NCBI RefSeq assembly: GCF_000204055.1
Contig: NW_006768808.1
Location: 479,714 to 543,713, forward strand
DNA length: 64,000 nucleotides
Source of the DNA: Melampsora larici-populina 98AG31
Taxonomy: Eukaryota > Basidiomycota > Pucciniomycetes > Pucciniales > Melampsoraceae
Reading direction: 5' to 3'
Under the pieces are notes generated by a model. The model did no database searches, was not told the DNA's origin, and was given only the letters and a program-made list of their open reading frames with translations. Position numbers and translations under genes: made by a program. Of this stretch, positions 23,756-36,887 are shown one piece after another; the stretch's first letter is position 1; each line of letters opens with the position of its first letter.

Positions 23756-24884
23756 ACGCGACTCTTCAAGATTTCTTACCTTGAATATTATCATGAGGAG
23801 AAAAATTTTCACCCTCACCCAACGAGTGCGGATCGTATCCCTGATATGGTACTACAGAAGTCTCACCCTGAGAACTTTTACTAACCCATGGATCGCAAGT
23901 CACATCAATCTAGGTGAATTGTCAATTCAAGTTGGTTTTTCTCAAGAACTGGTGTTTCCTAGTTTAATCCAATTCCGTTGAACCATATAGCAAATCTTTC
24001 TCAACTTTTCTTGTATCTTAATTTATTATTGATCATTGTAAAATTTTAAAAGCAGAGCTACTTGACTCTGAGTAGTAAAAATAGGTTTAGGTGAACTTTT
24101 ACTTTGTCACATTTTCTATCATGATATGTTTTTGATGAAAAAAGTATCTAGTTGAGCACAAAATATGTATATCAGAATCAGCTTGCTGGATTTTTCTTTT
24201 GCTGTGAGTGGTATGTCAGACTATGATCTGGTGGTGATACAAATTACAACTTGGATGATCCTACAAACTCCGAGTTCTATCTTCCCAGGGACATAGCTTC
24301 ATTCACCTCAGATTTAGATATTGGGATGTTTGTACTCTCAAAAGTCACATACCTTGACTTTATCTATCTGGTGATGTAGGCCACTGGCCCCACTGTTAAA
24401 TAGATGCTAGGAAAACTCCACGCAACCAGCTTTGAAAGAAACCCCGAAAGCATGTGGTTGGGTTCACTTCTTCTGCCAGATTTCATGACCTGAAAACTTA
24501 TCTCTTAGACAGGGAAATCAACAAGTATAAAGAGGTATTTAGCCCATACAAAGTAGAAGTTACTCATTCCAGTTAATATATTCCGTATCATTTTTTCAGC
24601 TCACTGATTTGCTAAGACTCAAGAAATACAACTTATTAACTGCTACATTGAAAACGTCCACGATCATCCTTCTGAAGAGATAAAAAAGAAACACAGCTGT
24701 CTGCGCAACCGAATATCAGCTATTACGTTAAACTCTGCCAAAACGATAAGATTACTGATATACATATCAAAAAGAAAAAAAACGTCCTAATATATTTTTA
24801 CAATTTATAGATTACATAGGGTAACAACACCCATCTGTCTGGCTGATATCCATCGGAATTGAGTGAAAAATGGTCAAGGAGATT
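23756..24884. other. Convergent intergenic region
   Basis: 3' regions of the AEC gene (+) and the ArAE_2 gene (-). AT-rich, with no ORF or repeat that I can support. Confidence 0.5.
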
Positions 24885-27800
24885 TTAAGGCGTAGCAAAG
24901 AAACCTTCGAATTCTTCAATACTTCGAACCCCTCCAATAATTCCATAAAGACCTTGTGCTTCTTTTGCAATATTCTCTAATTGTCTAATCACATTTTTCA
25001 TGGCAACAGCATATGCAAAGAACAAGAAATCGTGTTGAGAATTATCGTTATCAGAGATCGCTCGAACACGGCTTAAAAGTCGTTGACGTGCTTGTTCTGC
25101 AGGTGGAAGAAATGGTGGCATCGGACTCTTCAACTCAATAGCCGTAGAAAGTAAACCAAAGAGTAAAAGAACATTCCCGACCATCGTTCGACGTTCTGCT
25201 TGAGCTGGTAACACAAACCGAGGTCTAACTGAAGTTCTCCATGCGTCTCGATTGGTGACGGCCCACATAGAGTGGAGCATGTCGAGCAGTTGTTGACAGG
25301 AGGCTAACATGGCTTGGTAGCGGCCGGTTGGGAAGGCACCTTTCAATCGTGGCTCGTGTTTGGTAGCGGATAGTAATTCAAGAAGTCGGTTCAGCTGCAT
25401 GGATCCATGGATTAGACAATCTTATTCAGGCAAACGGAGACAATGATCAGAATGGTCACCTTGACTTGTAGAAATAGCTCCATATTCGAGAATTCGCAGA
25501 TGTGGAGATCTGAATGACCTTGCTTTGGGTCATTCAAAAGTAGCGGCGCACACTCATCCACGTTGATGGATTTCGAAGCAATAAGAGTGCTCTCGGATTC
25601 TGAGTGTTCTAAAGGTTCTAAAGGTTCGGGAGTTTCGGAATATCGTTTGACAAGGAATGAATACAAAAACGCAGATTCCAATAAAAACCTGATAGAGAGC
25701 TTCAGTACGATTTTTCGAAAGTTGAGAATAAGATGAAGATGACTAACTCTGAGAGGCATGTGCGAAGTTCACGTCGCGCCTTGTAAGGCCAGACAAAATT
25801 ATTGACAATCCATCCAAATACGACGCCCACCAATACACACTGCAGGTACATAGTTCAAAGATGTTTTAGCTTCCTGAACTCAAGTTTGGATTCTGATTGA
25901 CTTACTACCACTCTGCGGTAGGCAGTGACCAGGATATGAACATCGTCGTCGCGAACGTTGTAGGAATACACGCAAACAAGGTTGTAAGATAATAGGACGA
26001 AGCGTCCAGTGGATGCATATGCCGGCTGTGTGACGATCAGCCAGTAACAAGGCAGTGAAAAGATGAAGCCAATGATAGGCAGAACCACCGGATTCTCCCA
26101 AAACAAGTGATAGGCTAAGATAGCGAATCCTGAGCCAAGCAAAGTCCCTACTACTCTCATGACGGAGAGAAAATTGGTCTGTACGGATGAGAAGATGCGT
26201 TTTCGTAAACGGTCAGCCGAGTGCCTTTGATGTCAAGAGACGCTGAGATCTAGGAGTAACTGACTTGACCCAACGTGGATGCCATAACGATCACATACTG
26301 ACAGCAAATCAAGACAACTTATAAGTTTCAAGCCACACAAAAAAGATTACAGATATACATACAGTAACAATTGCCCACTGGCCTCGGTATTTATGAAACA
26401 GCGGTCGGGTGACATCCAAGAATGCCGGGAAAGCCATCACAGCTGCACCACCGCCAACTTTGATGGCCGTTTTCATATCTGGATCGCCGAGACTCTGGAA
26501 AAAGTCATATAAGACCCGCTTGATTCGATCAAAGGAAGAATTAGGAAGTGCGCGGTTTTGCTCCCCCGCCTGTTTGCCTGAATATGTCGCGGGGAATGGT
26601 CGCAACTTCTTAGGGTCCTGTGGCAAAACCGCAGCTAGGCACAGGGGAAGATGATCAAATCAGTGTCGTCAGGTTGCATAGGTTTTCTCCAAACTACCTA
26701 CTAAGTTTAGGCCTCATTTGGCGCGCTCGAGGCTTGGGTCCAGTCTCGGATGTGGTGCCAGGCTGAACACGGAATAAATTGCTCAGGTCGAGTCGTTGGT
26801 ACAGCTGTCGCCACCATTTACGCGTCTCGTATTCCAATGCCTCCTCATCGGCACGAATGTCAGCAAAGATCTCCAGTAAATGACACAATTCTCTCATGAA
26901 CTCTTCCTGTAAAAAAGATGGAACACGGTAAACCCAATGAATGTCTACATGTCCAGAACCTCTTCCAAGACAGGTATTGAGATTAGGAACGGACCATATT
27001 GAACAAAAAGAAATACATCAGGAAGATCTCTTCGTTGCGATTCGGCTCTAGCGTTCCAACTACGTCTGCAAAGGGGTCGCTTTGGTCATATGGATGGGCT
27101 GTTGAGTTTGCACGAGTAGACATTGCAAAGTTTTCAAATAGTCGTTTCATGGCACTCGAATGAACGTCTTGGAATGTTTCTAAAACTTGTTGCAACTGAG
27201 AGCGCATATGCATTAATGCGTCGATGCTTTCACCGGGTTCGATGTCGATGGGGTTGGCAGACGAATGTGCAGGTTTTTTCTTGTGTCCAGAGCTTTTGAT
27301 TTCATGGAAACAAGCTGTACCGGAGGCCTAAAAGCGTCAGGACATCGCAAAATATTATGAACTTTGTATCAAGCGAGTTTGACAAAAGCGTGTAACGCAC
27401 CATGAGCGTTTTGAGACTTGGCCCTACAGTCTCACAAAATGCAGTGAATACTTCCTTGACGGGTCCCAAAGGTTCCTGATTGCTGATGTTAGACAAGAGA
27501 CTTTGAGTATCAGTGTCACGATTAGCGTGTGGCTGATGCCTTGCAGCTTCCATGAGTTCGTATTGCAGCCCACAGCCACTTCTCAAGCCCGTCAAATGCT
27601 GAGCGAGACGATTCATCGAAGCAACCAACTCTTGATAGCTTGCTTGAGACTTTTGTATGCGTGGTTCAAAAAATTCGTAAGACGCAGCGTCAAGTGATGA
27701 TTTGAGTGAAGTGAATGATGCGTGATGTCGGTCGATTGATTCCATCAATGACTCCTGATCGGTATATATTGACTCATCTAATAGGAAGGTTTTGGTGAGC

Positions 27801-28982
27801 ATTCCGAGGAGTGTTGAGAAAGAATCCAAAGTTTTGTCGATATCCTTTTGAAGACGAGTGGTCGCGCTTCCTCGCCAAAAGCCAAGACACACTAAATTAC
27901 TGATGAACATTCCAATTACAATTATCTCCGAATAAATCAAACTTTTCTCGAAGTCGATATAGCCGTAATGGATGGATCCTTCACGAGTGATGATGACCGA
28001 GGAAATTACGCCAATTATGCTGCATGTTGACGCGAATCCTAGATTGAAACCCCACAAAGCAGATGAGCCATTTTTTAGAACGAACTATCAAGAGTGAATA
28101 GCACAGACGGCTATTTTCTTACGATGTCGAGACAAAGAAATAGACACCTGGTGATTTTTGCTTGACCCAATTCATCGTACCAAATCCAAAGCCCACAAAG
28201 ACAAGTAAGACTATGGCATGTGAAACAATGCGGCTGTGAATAAGTACAGCCGTCATTGTAGAGCCTACAATCATGACCGCGAGCCAGATAAGACCCCACA
28301 GGGCATAATGATTTGCCTGCATCATGGCACCAACAGTGGCAGCTGGTCGGTAATGAGTGACAATCGTAGCCACAACATGTGCACCTGAAAAGGGTCCATC
28401 GAGACCAAACGGACGGACTAGAAGATCTGAGAGCGGGTCGTAAAACGAGAAGAGCGAAGCAATGAGGTAGGCAATCGAGCACTTCAAGATATTGCGAAAG
28501 TTTGATCGGAAGCTGGTCGGGAGCAGTTCCTTCGATGAAGAGGCTACAGCTAGTAGATATAGCCAGAGGTTGGATAACTTCCCAGATAGGCTACTTGTCT
28601 GACGCCGTCCGGCTGGTGAGATTGAAGAAGCCGTTGTACGAGAATGCACAGATTGCGGATATTCGAAACTGAGAAAAGTGGTTGGTTCTTCTTGGATTGG
28701 GTGGCCAGGTGAAGTAAATTGAGATAATGGGCGATTACTATGTGTTCTGGTGGACGTCCTACCTCGCATCGCAGATGGTGGCCGAGACTCTTCTGACATA
28801 CTACGACAGAAATCTTCTTGATCCATCACCGCGCCAAAGACAGCCCAGGAACTCATACGACGCATTTGATTGTCCTCTCTCTGAGATTGATGGAAGCTCC
28901 TTCGGACGATATTAGAATTTGAAGCAACATTACTACGCCTGGGCCTTGATAGGGGAGGTAATGAAGGATTGGGAGAATCCAT
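24885..28982 (-). CDS. ArAE_2/DUF2421 (FUSC-like) multi-pass membrane protein
   Basis: Multi-exon gene. The first exon (28982-about 28148) has a Ser/Arg-rich N-terminus, then hydrophobic segments including LKCSIAYLIASLFSFYDPL, FSGAHVVATIVTHYRPA, MMQANHYALWGLIWLAVMIVG and AIVLLVFVGFGFGTMNW. The next exons carry more helices (NLGFASTCSIIGVISSV, YSEIIVIGMFISNLVCLGFW) and a long cytosolic helical region. A second membrane bundle is coded near 26160-26350 (GSGFAILAYHLFWE, PIIGFIFSLPCYWL). The C-terminal DUF2421-type domain ends at 24885. Fungal members are annotated as putative aromatic-acid or brefeldin-A-sensitivity-related exporters. I did not resolve every splice; the first donor is ambiguous (28148 or a few bases further). 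Confidence 0.85.
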
Positions 28983-31891
28983 GATGTGAAGGTGAAGTGG
29001 TGCAGAAAATGATGTCAGGAGTCGACTCGCAGTCGAGGACTTTAAAGTTTCAATCAACTTCACATCACATCTCACAACCTCCCCAAGACCGACGGATCAC
29101 AAACACAGTTTACGCGGCTCGCGGTACACCCGGAGAGCTACCCCGGCCAATACATAATATATTGCATCCTCTGCCCACCGTCACGCAGGCCACAAAGCAA
29201 CCACCCAAGAAGTATTGAAATCTGTTGAAGTGCCATAGGGAAAGGAACTTCAATTTTGTAGGATTTATTCGACCAATGCTGAGAGCACCTTTGTATGGGA
29301 AGTTGTAGAGACATTATTTTTGGTTTCCTTGAAAACAGGCAGTATCATCATTCATGGTGAGCTTTTGTGTCTACTCTGATTTAAGGAGTTCTGAAAGGCC
29401 CTTGAAGAATGCTTAGCTGGGACTGTAGAAAATACAAGATTGATTTCTAGTGATTCAGATGAGAGTCTCAAGACAGTGGCCATTTTCGTGTGATTCTGTG
29501 CTCATAAAACTTCTGATGGATTTGTCCAAGTAAGTATGAGCTTCATGTCCAAATATTTGAACCCTCTCTATCTCTTCTGCTTTCACACTGCTTGTCTCAA
29601 GTATGATCTCATTGAGTTGTTGAGCTAGGTCTAGCTTTGTAATTTGTTCTGGAGACATCTCGTCTGGCATCAGCGATCCATAAAATTTCAGTGCAACTGC
29701 ACTCTAAGTATACCGCCCCTTCATGTGTATGAGAAATGTTTTGTTCAGCACTGTAACCCCGCATCAAAAGATTGTGCTTGGATGGCAATTGCCTTGGATA
29801 TGGCGTCAAAGCAGTCAATTCATTTCAGGGTCAACAAACACCCCCATAACACACTTATGTTCATTAAATTCTGATTCGTAACGCCCGATCCAGACGGAAC
29901 GCATCAAGATATCGCCAACTTCACGCGCGGCTCAGCACAGCAATGTCACGGCATATCCAACTAAACAAGGCTTTCACTAGCTGATTTGATATCATCTACT
30001 TGTCGGGCATGATCGTGATCAAGGACTTAAGAAGCTGCTGGCGGGATCTCCATTGGATCAGACGCCTTCAGGCGCTGCTTTGTCTTAACCCAATAGACCA
30101 CTAGGGTGGTCGTTTGGTAAGTGGAATATCAAGTGCAAAGTGTTTTTGAATCAGAGCCAAAGCCGGTTATTCGAGGTGTGATGTTTAAGATTCAGGAGTA
30201 TTGGGTACTTAGCTTTGTTGTCGCTCGTCATAGCCAATCATGCTCAGCTCGATCAAAAACTTTGGAGAACATATGTGGAATATTGCAATCCGATCGATCC
30301 GAACAACTTCCATAAATGACCAAAGTAATTATCTTAACCAATCGAAATGCTCGGTGAATGATCATCGATGAACTCGGTTTTGGGGCAGGGACACATTGGG
30401 AAGTTGAATATGTAATGATAGGTGATGACACCATTTAAGACCTGGATTCTGGGATGTGGCTTACCCCGCGTCTACCCCAAATTCCGTTGGACTAATGCAG
30501 CATTCATGCCAAGAGAGCTCAGCACAAGCTGGCCGACTTCAAGTTTGAAGTCTTGCACTGGTAATCTTGACCACGTGCTCTCCAAGACCCCACATCCCAA
30601 TGACTCATCAAGCCGGTGTTTGCCCTTCCACTCAAGTAATGCCAAGAATCCAAGATACTCTACCGGCGAGCTTCAAAGGCTAATCATCTCCTTCCTGATG
30701 GCCCCGAATAATGCTGAGCGACCTAGCCTGGGTAACTGCCGAGGTATAGAATTTTTTGAGGGTGAGGTGCATGCGCCCCCCGTTTTGGCGCGAAAGCTCA
30801 CCCAGCAAATCAATGCGGCAATAAACATATCGCGTACCTCCTCATCTGTTGTGTGCGCTGCCCCACGTTCGTAAATTTCTGAAAGCCTCACCTGGGGAGC
30901 TTTTCAAACCCAGCTATTTTTGGAAATTCTCTGAAGTCTTGGAGAGACAATCGGGGGTTGGCGGTGAAGCCTATAAATAAGAGACCGTGTGGCCATCGCA
31001 AACCTCCTTGTCTCTTCAACTCAGCATTCACTCACATTTGACCCATAGCTACAATTGGCAACATCGAACGGTGCTGCTGTCTCTTTGAATACTTCATAGC
31101 TGTCAGTGGCACCCTTTTAAACCCAACAGAACATCGACTCTTGGGATTCACTCCTGACCCGGTGGGGCTACTTCGATTCATCGCTGTTGATGTGAGCAAT
31201 TTCCCTCCCCGCCTTCTTTTTATAGCTTTGCTTCAGCTTCACGCACATTTACACTCTTGAACTCAATTATGCGATTAACCTTTTGCAATCTTCCGATTAG
31301 ATTCGAATTAATTTTCATCCCCCCAAACCGACGTCATCGGCGATTATTGATGACTTCTTGTCTTAAAGGAGCTAGAGTGACAAAGATAGTTAAATAAAGG
31401 AGTCTTAACACGTGCTTAACACACAGGATTCGACGCGTATTAGAACTTGTCAAAGTCATCTTCAAACACTGTAGATTCCTACTTTTATCTAGCCGGTCTT
31501 GCTTTATTATACATACAGCTTTCTTCAATCTCTCTGAAGAGCACTGTCCCACTTTTTTATGTTCTCGGGGAGCGCCGTCTACTTAGGTCACCTTCAGTAT
31601 TAGAATTCCTACTTTGACGCCTTGCCAGTATGACTTTGTAGCACAGAATCTTAGTAAAGCCTCCCATCAATCGTAACTTCCATCTTGCTTCACTTCCTTT
31701 CATACCGATCGCTTTATCTCAAAAACTTCATTGGGGCCAAAAACTCCAGAACCTCCCACTAAATCTTTTACATCGTCGAGCGGCTTCACGTCAGCGCCTT
31801 TCAACGCCCCACAGTCTCGTCGATCAAAATTTAGGCAACATACGCGAGCCTAACTCCTTTTATTTACACGCGGTCTCGTCACAGATATACG
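28983..31891. other. 2.9-kb region without a supported gene
   Basis: Several 60-150-codon ORFs exist (for example 30422-30874 on the plus strand) but none has a domain, signal peptide or splice continuation that I trust. A good TATAAATA element at 30972-30979 is followed by CT-rich, leader-like sequence up to the gene at 31892. Confidence 0.45.
30972..30979 (+). promoter_or_regulatory. TATA-box-like element
   Basis: TATAAATA in the context GCCTATAAATAAGAG, followed about 45-60 bp later by CT- and CA-rich sequence typical of fungal transcription starts. The nearest plus-strand gene begins at 31892, so use by that gene would need a long or spliced 5' leader. Inference only. Confidence 0.3.
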
Positions 31892-32936
31892 ATGCAGGTA
31901 CGAATGGAGAAGAAATTAATGCCGATGAAACCCTTTGGTTTTCTGAAAGCTATCAAGCAACGCTTCCAAAGAAAAAGTTTTACATCATCATCTGATGCGC
32001 CCGAGCCCGAGGTGGGCATGGAGCCGTCAAAGAATCCTACTCTGTTGACCAATCTCAAACGAGCCCTTCAGTCTTCCCCTGAGCTGGTCCAGAACAAGTT
32101 AATGAGCTCAACAAGCACCCTCAGCTCACGCCTTTCGTCTCCTACTCGCTCGTCTCTTGAATCTAGTCAAAGATCGCATAGCAACTTTGCCCGGATCATG
32201 GACATCAACTCGAGAACCACAGTGATCTTTGAGCCTATGCGAGGTCGTAAACAAAGTAATTTCCCACTCCGCCAAGCTTCTGATATGTCCTTTGTTCGAC
32301 CTCTTCGCCAAACTCGTTCTCTGGCTGAGTGCGCGGTCCAAAGCCCGAACCTTCTGCCCACCATCACGATCACCACGCCGGAAGACGACGAGCGCTATGT
32401 GCTATTCTCTCCCAAGTCTGACGAGCCTGACCACTGCCATCTGGCTGTTCCGACCCTGGGATCTCGAAACTGGCCCCATCCGGCGGGACCTTGGCTTCGT
32501 GCTTCCGAGGATGTAAACCCCCTGGCCTCCAAACATAGCTATCGCCTCTCGAATGATACTCTTGTACGATGGCCAGCTGGTCGAAACTCACCTCCTCGGC
32601 TCATGACCGATGACCAACGTGAAGCAATTGCCTTGGTCGAACAGATCAATTTGAATCTTGAAATGGCACAGACTGCACTTTACTCGCGGCTTCAACCGCC
32701 TTGCTTGGATGAATGGGCCGAAGAATTTGATGATGATGAATATGATGATGACGAGGAAGAGTTAACGACATGGAGCCAGCAAGACAATCAATGCGTATGT
32801 CAATGATGCTTGCGAATTGATTCTGTGACTTCACAATTTCTGACAGTTTATTTTTCACTTTTAGTACCATCGTTTTCCGGCTGTTGTTAGTGATAATGAA
32901 GACTACGACATTGAGACGATCGAGATGATTGAATGA
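31892..32936 (+). CDS. Orphan protein with acidic C-terminus
   Basis: Two exons, 31892-32794 and 32865-32936, give 324 aa; the intron is GTATGT...TTTTAG in phase 0. The first ATG is used; ATGs at codons 5 and 11 are alternatives. The N-terminal 40 residues are basic with FLKAIKQRFQRK. The middle is rich in Ser, Arg and Pro. Near residues 250-270 lies a helix MTDDQREAIALVEQINLNL, followed by an Asp/Glu cluster (EEFDDDEYDDDEEEL). The second exon adds HRFPAVVSDNEDYDIETIE. No domain is recognised. GC content of this exon is higher than in the surroundings, which supports coding. Confidence 0.7.
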
Positions 32937-34605
32937 AACGAACATGTGTCCGTCTTGAAGAAATTAGAAAATATTTGTGTAAGCTGATTTCTGTTGTGCC
33001 CTCAACTTGAACAGAAAAAATCAGAGAGACTTGAGTTGACAGTGTTTCATTTTTACACCTACGATCTATAGTACTTTTGTTTGTTGGTAAAAGAAAATGC
33101 TTTAGAATGCAAAATAATAATTTGAGAAATATGCAATCACCTTTCAAAGAAAAAAACTTCGATACCCTCTGATACTTCATGGTCTCAATTTGCTTGTCCG
33201 TTTCTACTTCTTGCTTTCGGGCTTGTCAAACACTGGGTCCCGTCTTTTTTTTTCCAAAAGCTGTTCCTGAGGAATGGATTTTCAAACTATCTTATGCCTG
33301 TATCATCAATACGTTATGTTTCTTTTATCATGACTTTTGAAACCATTTTTGTATCAAGTTTGCCTTGTATATCATCTTTCGCAATAAAGTGAGTTCTGCG
33401 TGGCATAATCTTGCTCAGTGAGAATTCTTGTAGCTCTTGGAAATTGAATAATCAAGACGTCCTTGGAGCTCAAACTTTGGACACGGCAAGACGCTAAGAC
33501 TTGAAAATCAATGAGCGGTGTGTTAGGAAGCTAGTATTTCTTGGAAGATGTGTGGTCAGACATCACATTATTCTGGTGCTCATCCAGGTCCCTTTGATCT
33601 ATGGGGCGCGGCTTACACATTTCCAGTGCAAGCCATCAAGTCTACTGATTAGATGCATGTCACCAACACTATGACCCCGTGAAAATTCTTTGACTCTTGA
33701 ATTAAATTGGCCAATGAATTTTATGTTGTTTTTCTACAATGCTTCCAGTTGTTGTTCTTTCAGAAAATGGTAGTTTTTATATATACTCTTGACCAACCTT
33801 TGATAATTATCATAGGGGCTGGTTGATTTAACACACCAAGAACTAATGTTACTCACATTTAACCTCTACCTTGTGCACCATATAACATATTCAACCTAAA
33901 GATTCTGGAGCTCAATACACTGATCAATTTATGATGTGCTGTTTTGATTTCTGGCATAGTTTTGGAGCACAAATCAGCTGACTTGAGTATACATCAAGGC
34001 TGAATAGTCCCCTGATTATCTTGTTCCATTGCAAAAGCTCTTTGATCCAAAATGAATGTTCTTAACGGATGTAGTGGGATGGACATACAAGTGTTTCTTC
34101 AATAAGCAGTTTTATTGACACTATGTAGATACTTTTTTGAAAGTTGCTTGTAATGAGGTTTATGAGGAGGATAGAAAAAAAAGAGAATTGGGGTGATTTA
34201 TGACAATGGAAAGAGTTTAAGAGAAGAAGTCCACAGCATGCAATCCCTAACAATCAAAGAAGAATATATTCAATCCATCTGTAAGAGATTCAAACAAAAG
34301 TGAAAGATACCAAGAAACAAAACAGTGATGGATCTGTTTCAATCCAGATCAATTACTTGTTCATTCTTAAATCAATGAAATCAATTCCAATCCAATTCAA
34401 TAAATGTTTTTTGACTGATAAAACATTTTCCAATTTCTAATTCTAATAAACACGTCTTTTCAATTCAAAATTTGAACAAAATAACCAAAATCCAATGATC
34501 AAGTGATCTCACCAACCAACCGAAGAAAAAATCGAAACAAAACAAACCAAGTTTTGTTGACCTACTTATGAAAAATCTTAACCATTTTTTTCTTTCCAAA
34601 GAAGT
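32937..34605. other. Convergent intergenic region
   Basis: Low-complexity AT-rich sequence between the orphan gene (+) and the cyclin gene (-). No convincing ORF, RNA gene or repeat. Confidence 0.5.
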
Positions 34606-36624
34606 TTAAGCCACTTCACCATCTTCCATCCTCGTACTTTGATTTAAGCTTTCGACTTTTTCCTCACCCACTTCGTTTTTTATACTTTGATTTGACTTCA
34701 TCTCTTCACCATCTTGTGATCCAGGAGTGCTCATCTTCATATCTATTTGCATATCAGAAGAAGCTAATTCTCCATCCACCTCTTGATCTTCCTTAAATAC
34801 CAAATCCTCATGGGTTGTAATAGGATGTTCAGTTTTGATATGTTTGTTTGGTGAAGGTAATGATAAAACTCCTTCACTTAATGTTCTGGGTCTTTTTCGT
34901 ATCGATTCTTCTTGAAAAGATTGGTTAGTTGTTGTTTCAGTTTCATTTGATGTTTCTATCGGATTTGCTCCAGCAGGACTAAATAATGGGGTGGTGCTGG
35001 GTTCTAGATTCTCTGTGTTTGATACAGCCGAGAGTGGTACATCGATGGGCTGAGTCGTATCATCTGATACCAGACCAGTAGGGTTTGTAGCATAATCGGC
35101 AACCGTATCAGGCTTGATGTCAGTGCCAATTTCAGAATTTGCAGCCGCAGCTCCAATATCAGACTTGGCATCGGCACCTCCAATATCAGACTTGAAGTCA
35201 GTAGCACCGATATCAGACTTGCCGTCAATATCAATATCAGGCTTTGCTTCAGTTTCCAATCCAGGCGTAGGACACCAGAGCTGTGAGGAGCCAGATGATC
35301 GAATAAGGCCAGGGATCTAATGTAATACGCAGATACAGAATCCATGTTAGCGGAGAAGATGAGTTTTCAAGCTTGAATGATAAGTGTCCAAAGGTAGACA
35401 TACCTTTTGGACTTGTTTGAGGACACGAGGTGCAACTGAATCATTGTATTGTTCTAGTATGGTGTTTGCTGCATCTGTGTGAGAAAGTCGCGTGATCAGG
35501 CAATCAAATACTTCGATTAAGATGAAGGGTGATCAGCGAAAGCAGACGCGACCGACCATGAACTTCAGCTAGGGTTTCAGCTCCAAATGATTTCCACCAT
35601 GGCTCGTATGGATAGGCGATTCCTGGCGCAGAGGGTCTAACTAAACGATCGATATCGGCCAAAAGAGGAATCGCTTGAGGATCATTTTGATCAATCGAGT
35701 TGGATTCATGATTCAGATCTGATTCGAGTGAAGAACCTTCGATAGCACGATGTGAGAGAGCAATGAGAAAAGCAGCGGCAGCGACCACCGAAGGATTCGT
35801 GGTGATACATAAAGTTGTCATTAACGAATCATTCACAAATGACCAAGCAGATTGAGCCATCGATCTAGCTTTCATCGAATTAGAGAAATCGATAAAAGCC
35901 GAAGGTGTATAAGAATTCACAGATGTAGTCGAACTTGCAGCTTCGAGACACTTTACATGAAAATCCTTGACAGTATGAATCAGAGGTAAATAAGGATGAT
36001 CGACAGCCAAATCGAAACAAAGCGTTCGAAGTAAAATATCTTCATAATATAGTATATGATGTTTCAACCGTTCAAAATCCTAAAAATCCAACCAGTTTAG
36101 AAGGGTTAATGGCGCGATCAGTAAGCAGAAATATCCAAAAGTTAAAGAATACAAACAGGTAAATGAAGTGTGATTTAATCTACTTTTGGATCTTCCGAAC
36201 CATTCGAGTTCTCCGACTGAGAGTCAGTACCAAGTTTAAGATATTCTTTGACAACATATTCCAATTTCCTTGGTACTTCTTCCACTTTAGTTGCCAAAAA
36301 GAAAGCCGTTGCACTGATTTCTTTAGTAGGATATTTCTGTAATGATTTTCTCATATAAAATCGATGTAAATACGTAGCTGCTGTTGCTATGATGATCTGA
36401 GGTAATGCTAATGAGATTGCAGCTTGTACCATCCAATAAACTGCTCTACTTCTTTCGTGTGATTCGGTTTGCCATGACATTCCTTGTTTTTGAGATGGCG
36501 TATGTTTGAGTGATTGAAGTGACCAGATCCATTGTTGTTGTGGTATGTTAGTATCACCTGCAGTTGAATGAGAAGGTCGATTACTTGGTTTGAAAGGTGG
36601 TGGTGGACAAAAGTAATCAGTCAT
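34606..36624 (-). CDS. Transcription-type cyclin (C/K/T class, Pch1/Ctk2/Bur2-like)
   Basis: Four exons (36624-36184, 36079-35557, 35474-35404, 35316-34606) give 581 aa. The first cyclin fold is seen in RAVYWMVQAAISLALPQ, ATYLHRFYMRKSLQKYP and SATAFFLATKVEEVPRK, where the HRFYM and F-LA-KVEE motifs are diagnostic of cyclins C/K/L/T. The second fold follows (LYYEDILLRTLCFDL, HPYLPL, SVVAAAAFLIALSH, PWWKSFG). The C-terminal 230 residues are disordered and contain four degenerate repeats of K-S-D-I-G and several Glu/Ser-rich stretches. Such cyclins pair with CDK9/CDK12-type kinases that phosphorylate RNA polymerase II. Which subfamily it belongs to is not certain from sequence alone. Confidence 0.87.
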
Positions 36625-36887
36625 TCTTGATTCTTGAAGTTGAACTCGAATCTAATATTCGAATGAACAGCTGAAGGTGGGCCAGTGAAGCCTCAGGCTC
36701 AGCCAAAGGCCCAATATCAGGTGGTATGTAAATGTACGACATGTAACACTATATGTAATCTACTCAGGAGTCAGGAGTCAGCACATGTAACATGTCATTT
36801 TGATTCGATTCTTCTGTAAAAAGTTTTATTGACTCAAGCACAGAAACTATTTTCATTCAACTTCAACTTCACCAATTACTTTCCAAA
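36625..36887. promoter_or_regulatory. Divergent promoter shared by cyclin and NOP6-like genes
   Basis: 263 bp separates the starts of the cyclin (-) and the Nop6-like gene (+). It contains a CAGGAGTCAGGAGTCAG direct repeat near 36764-36780. Shared regulation of the two genes is possible but inferred only from spacing. Confidence 0.4.

Noticed and set aside
30422..30874. 150-codon plus-strand ORF
   Set aside because: No domain, signal peptide or splice partner; composition does not differ from the surrounding non-coding sequence.
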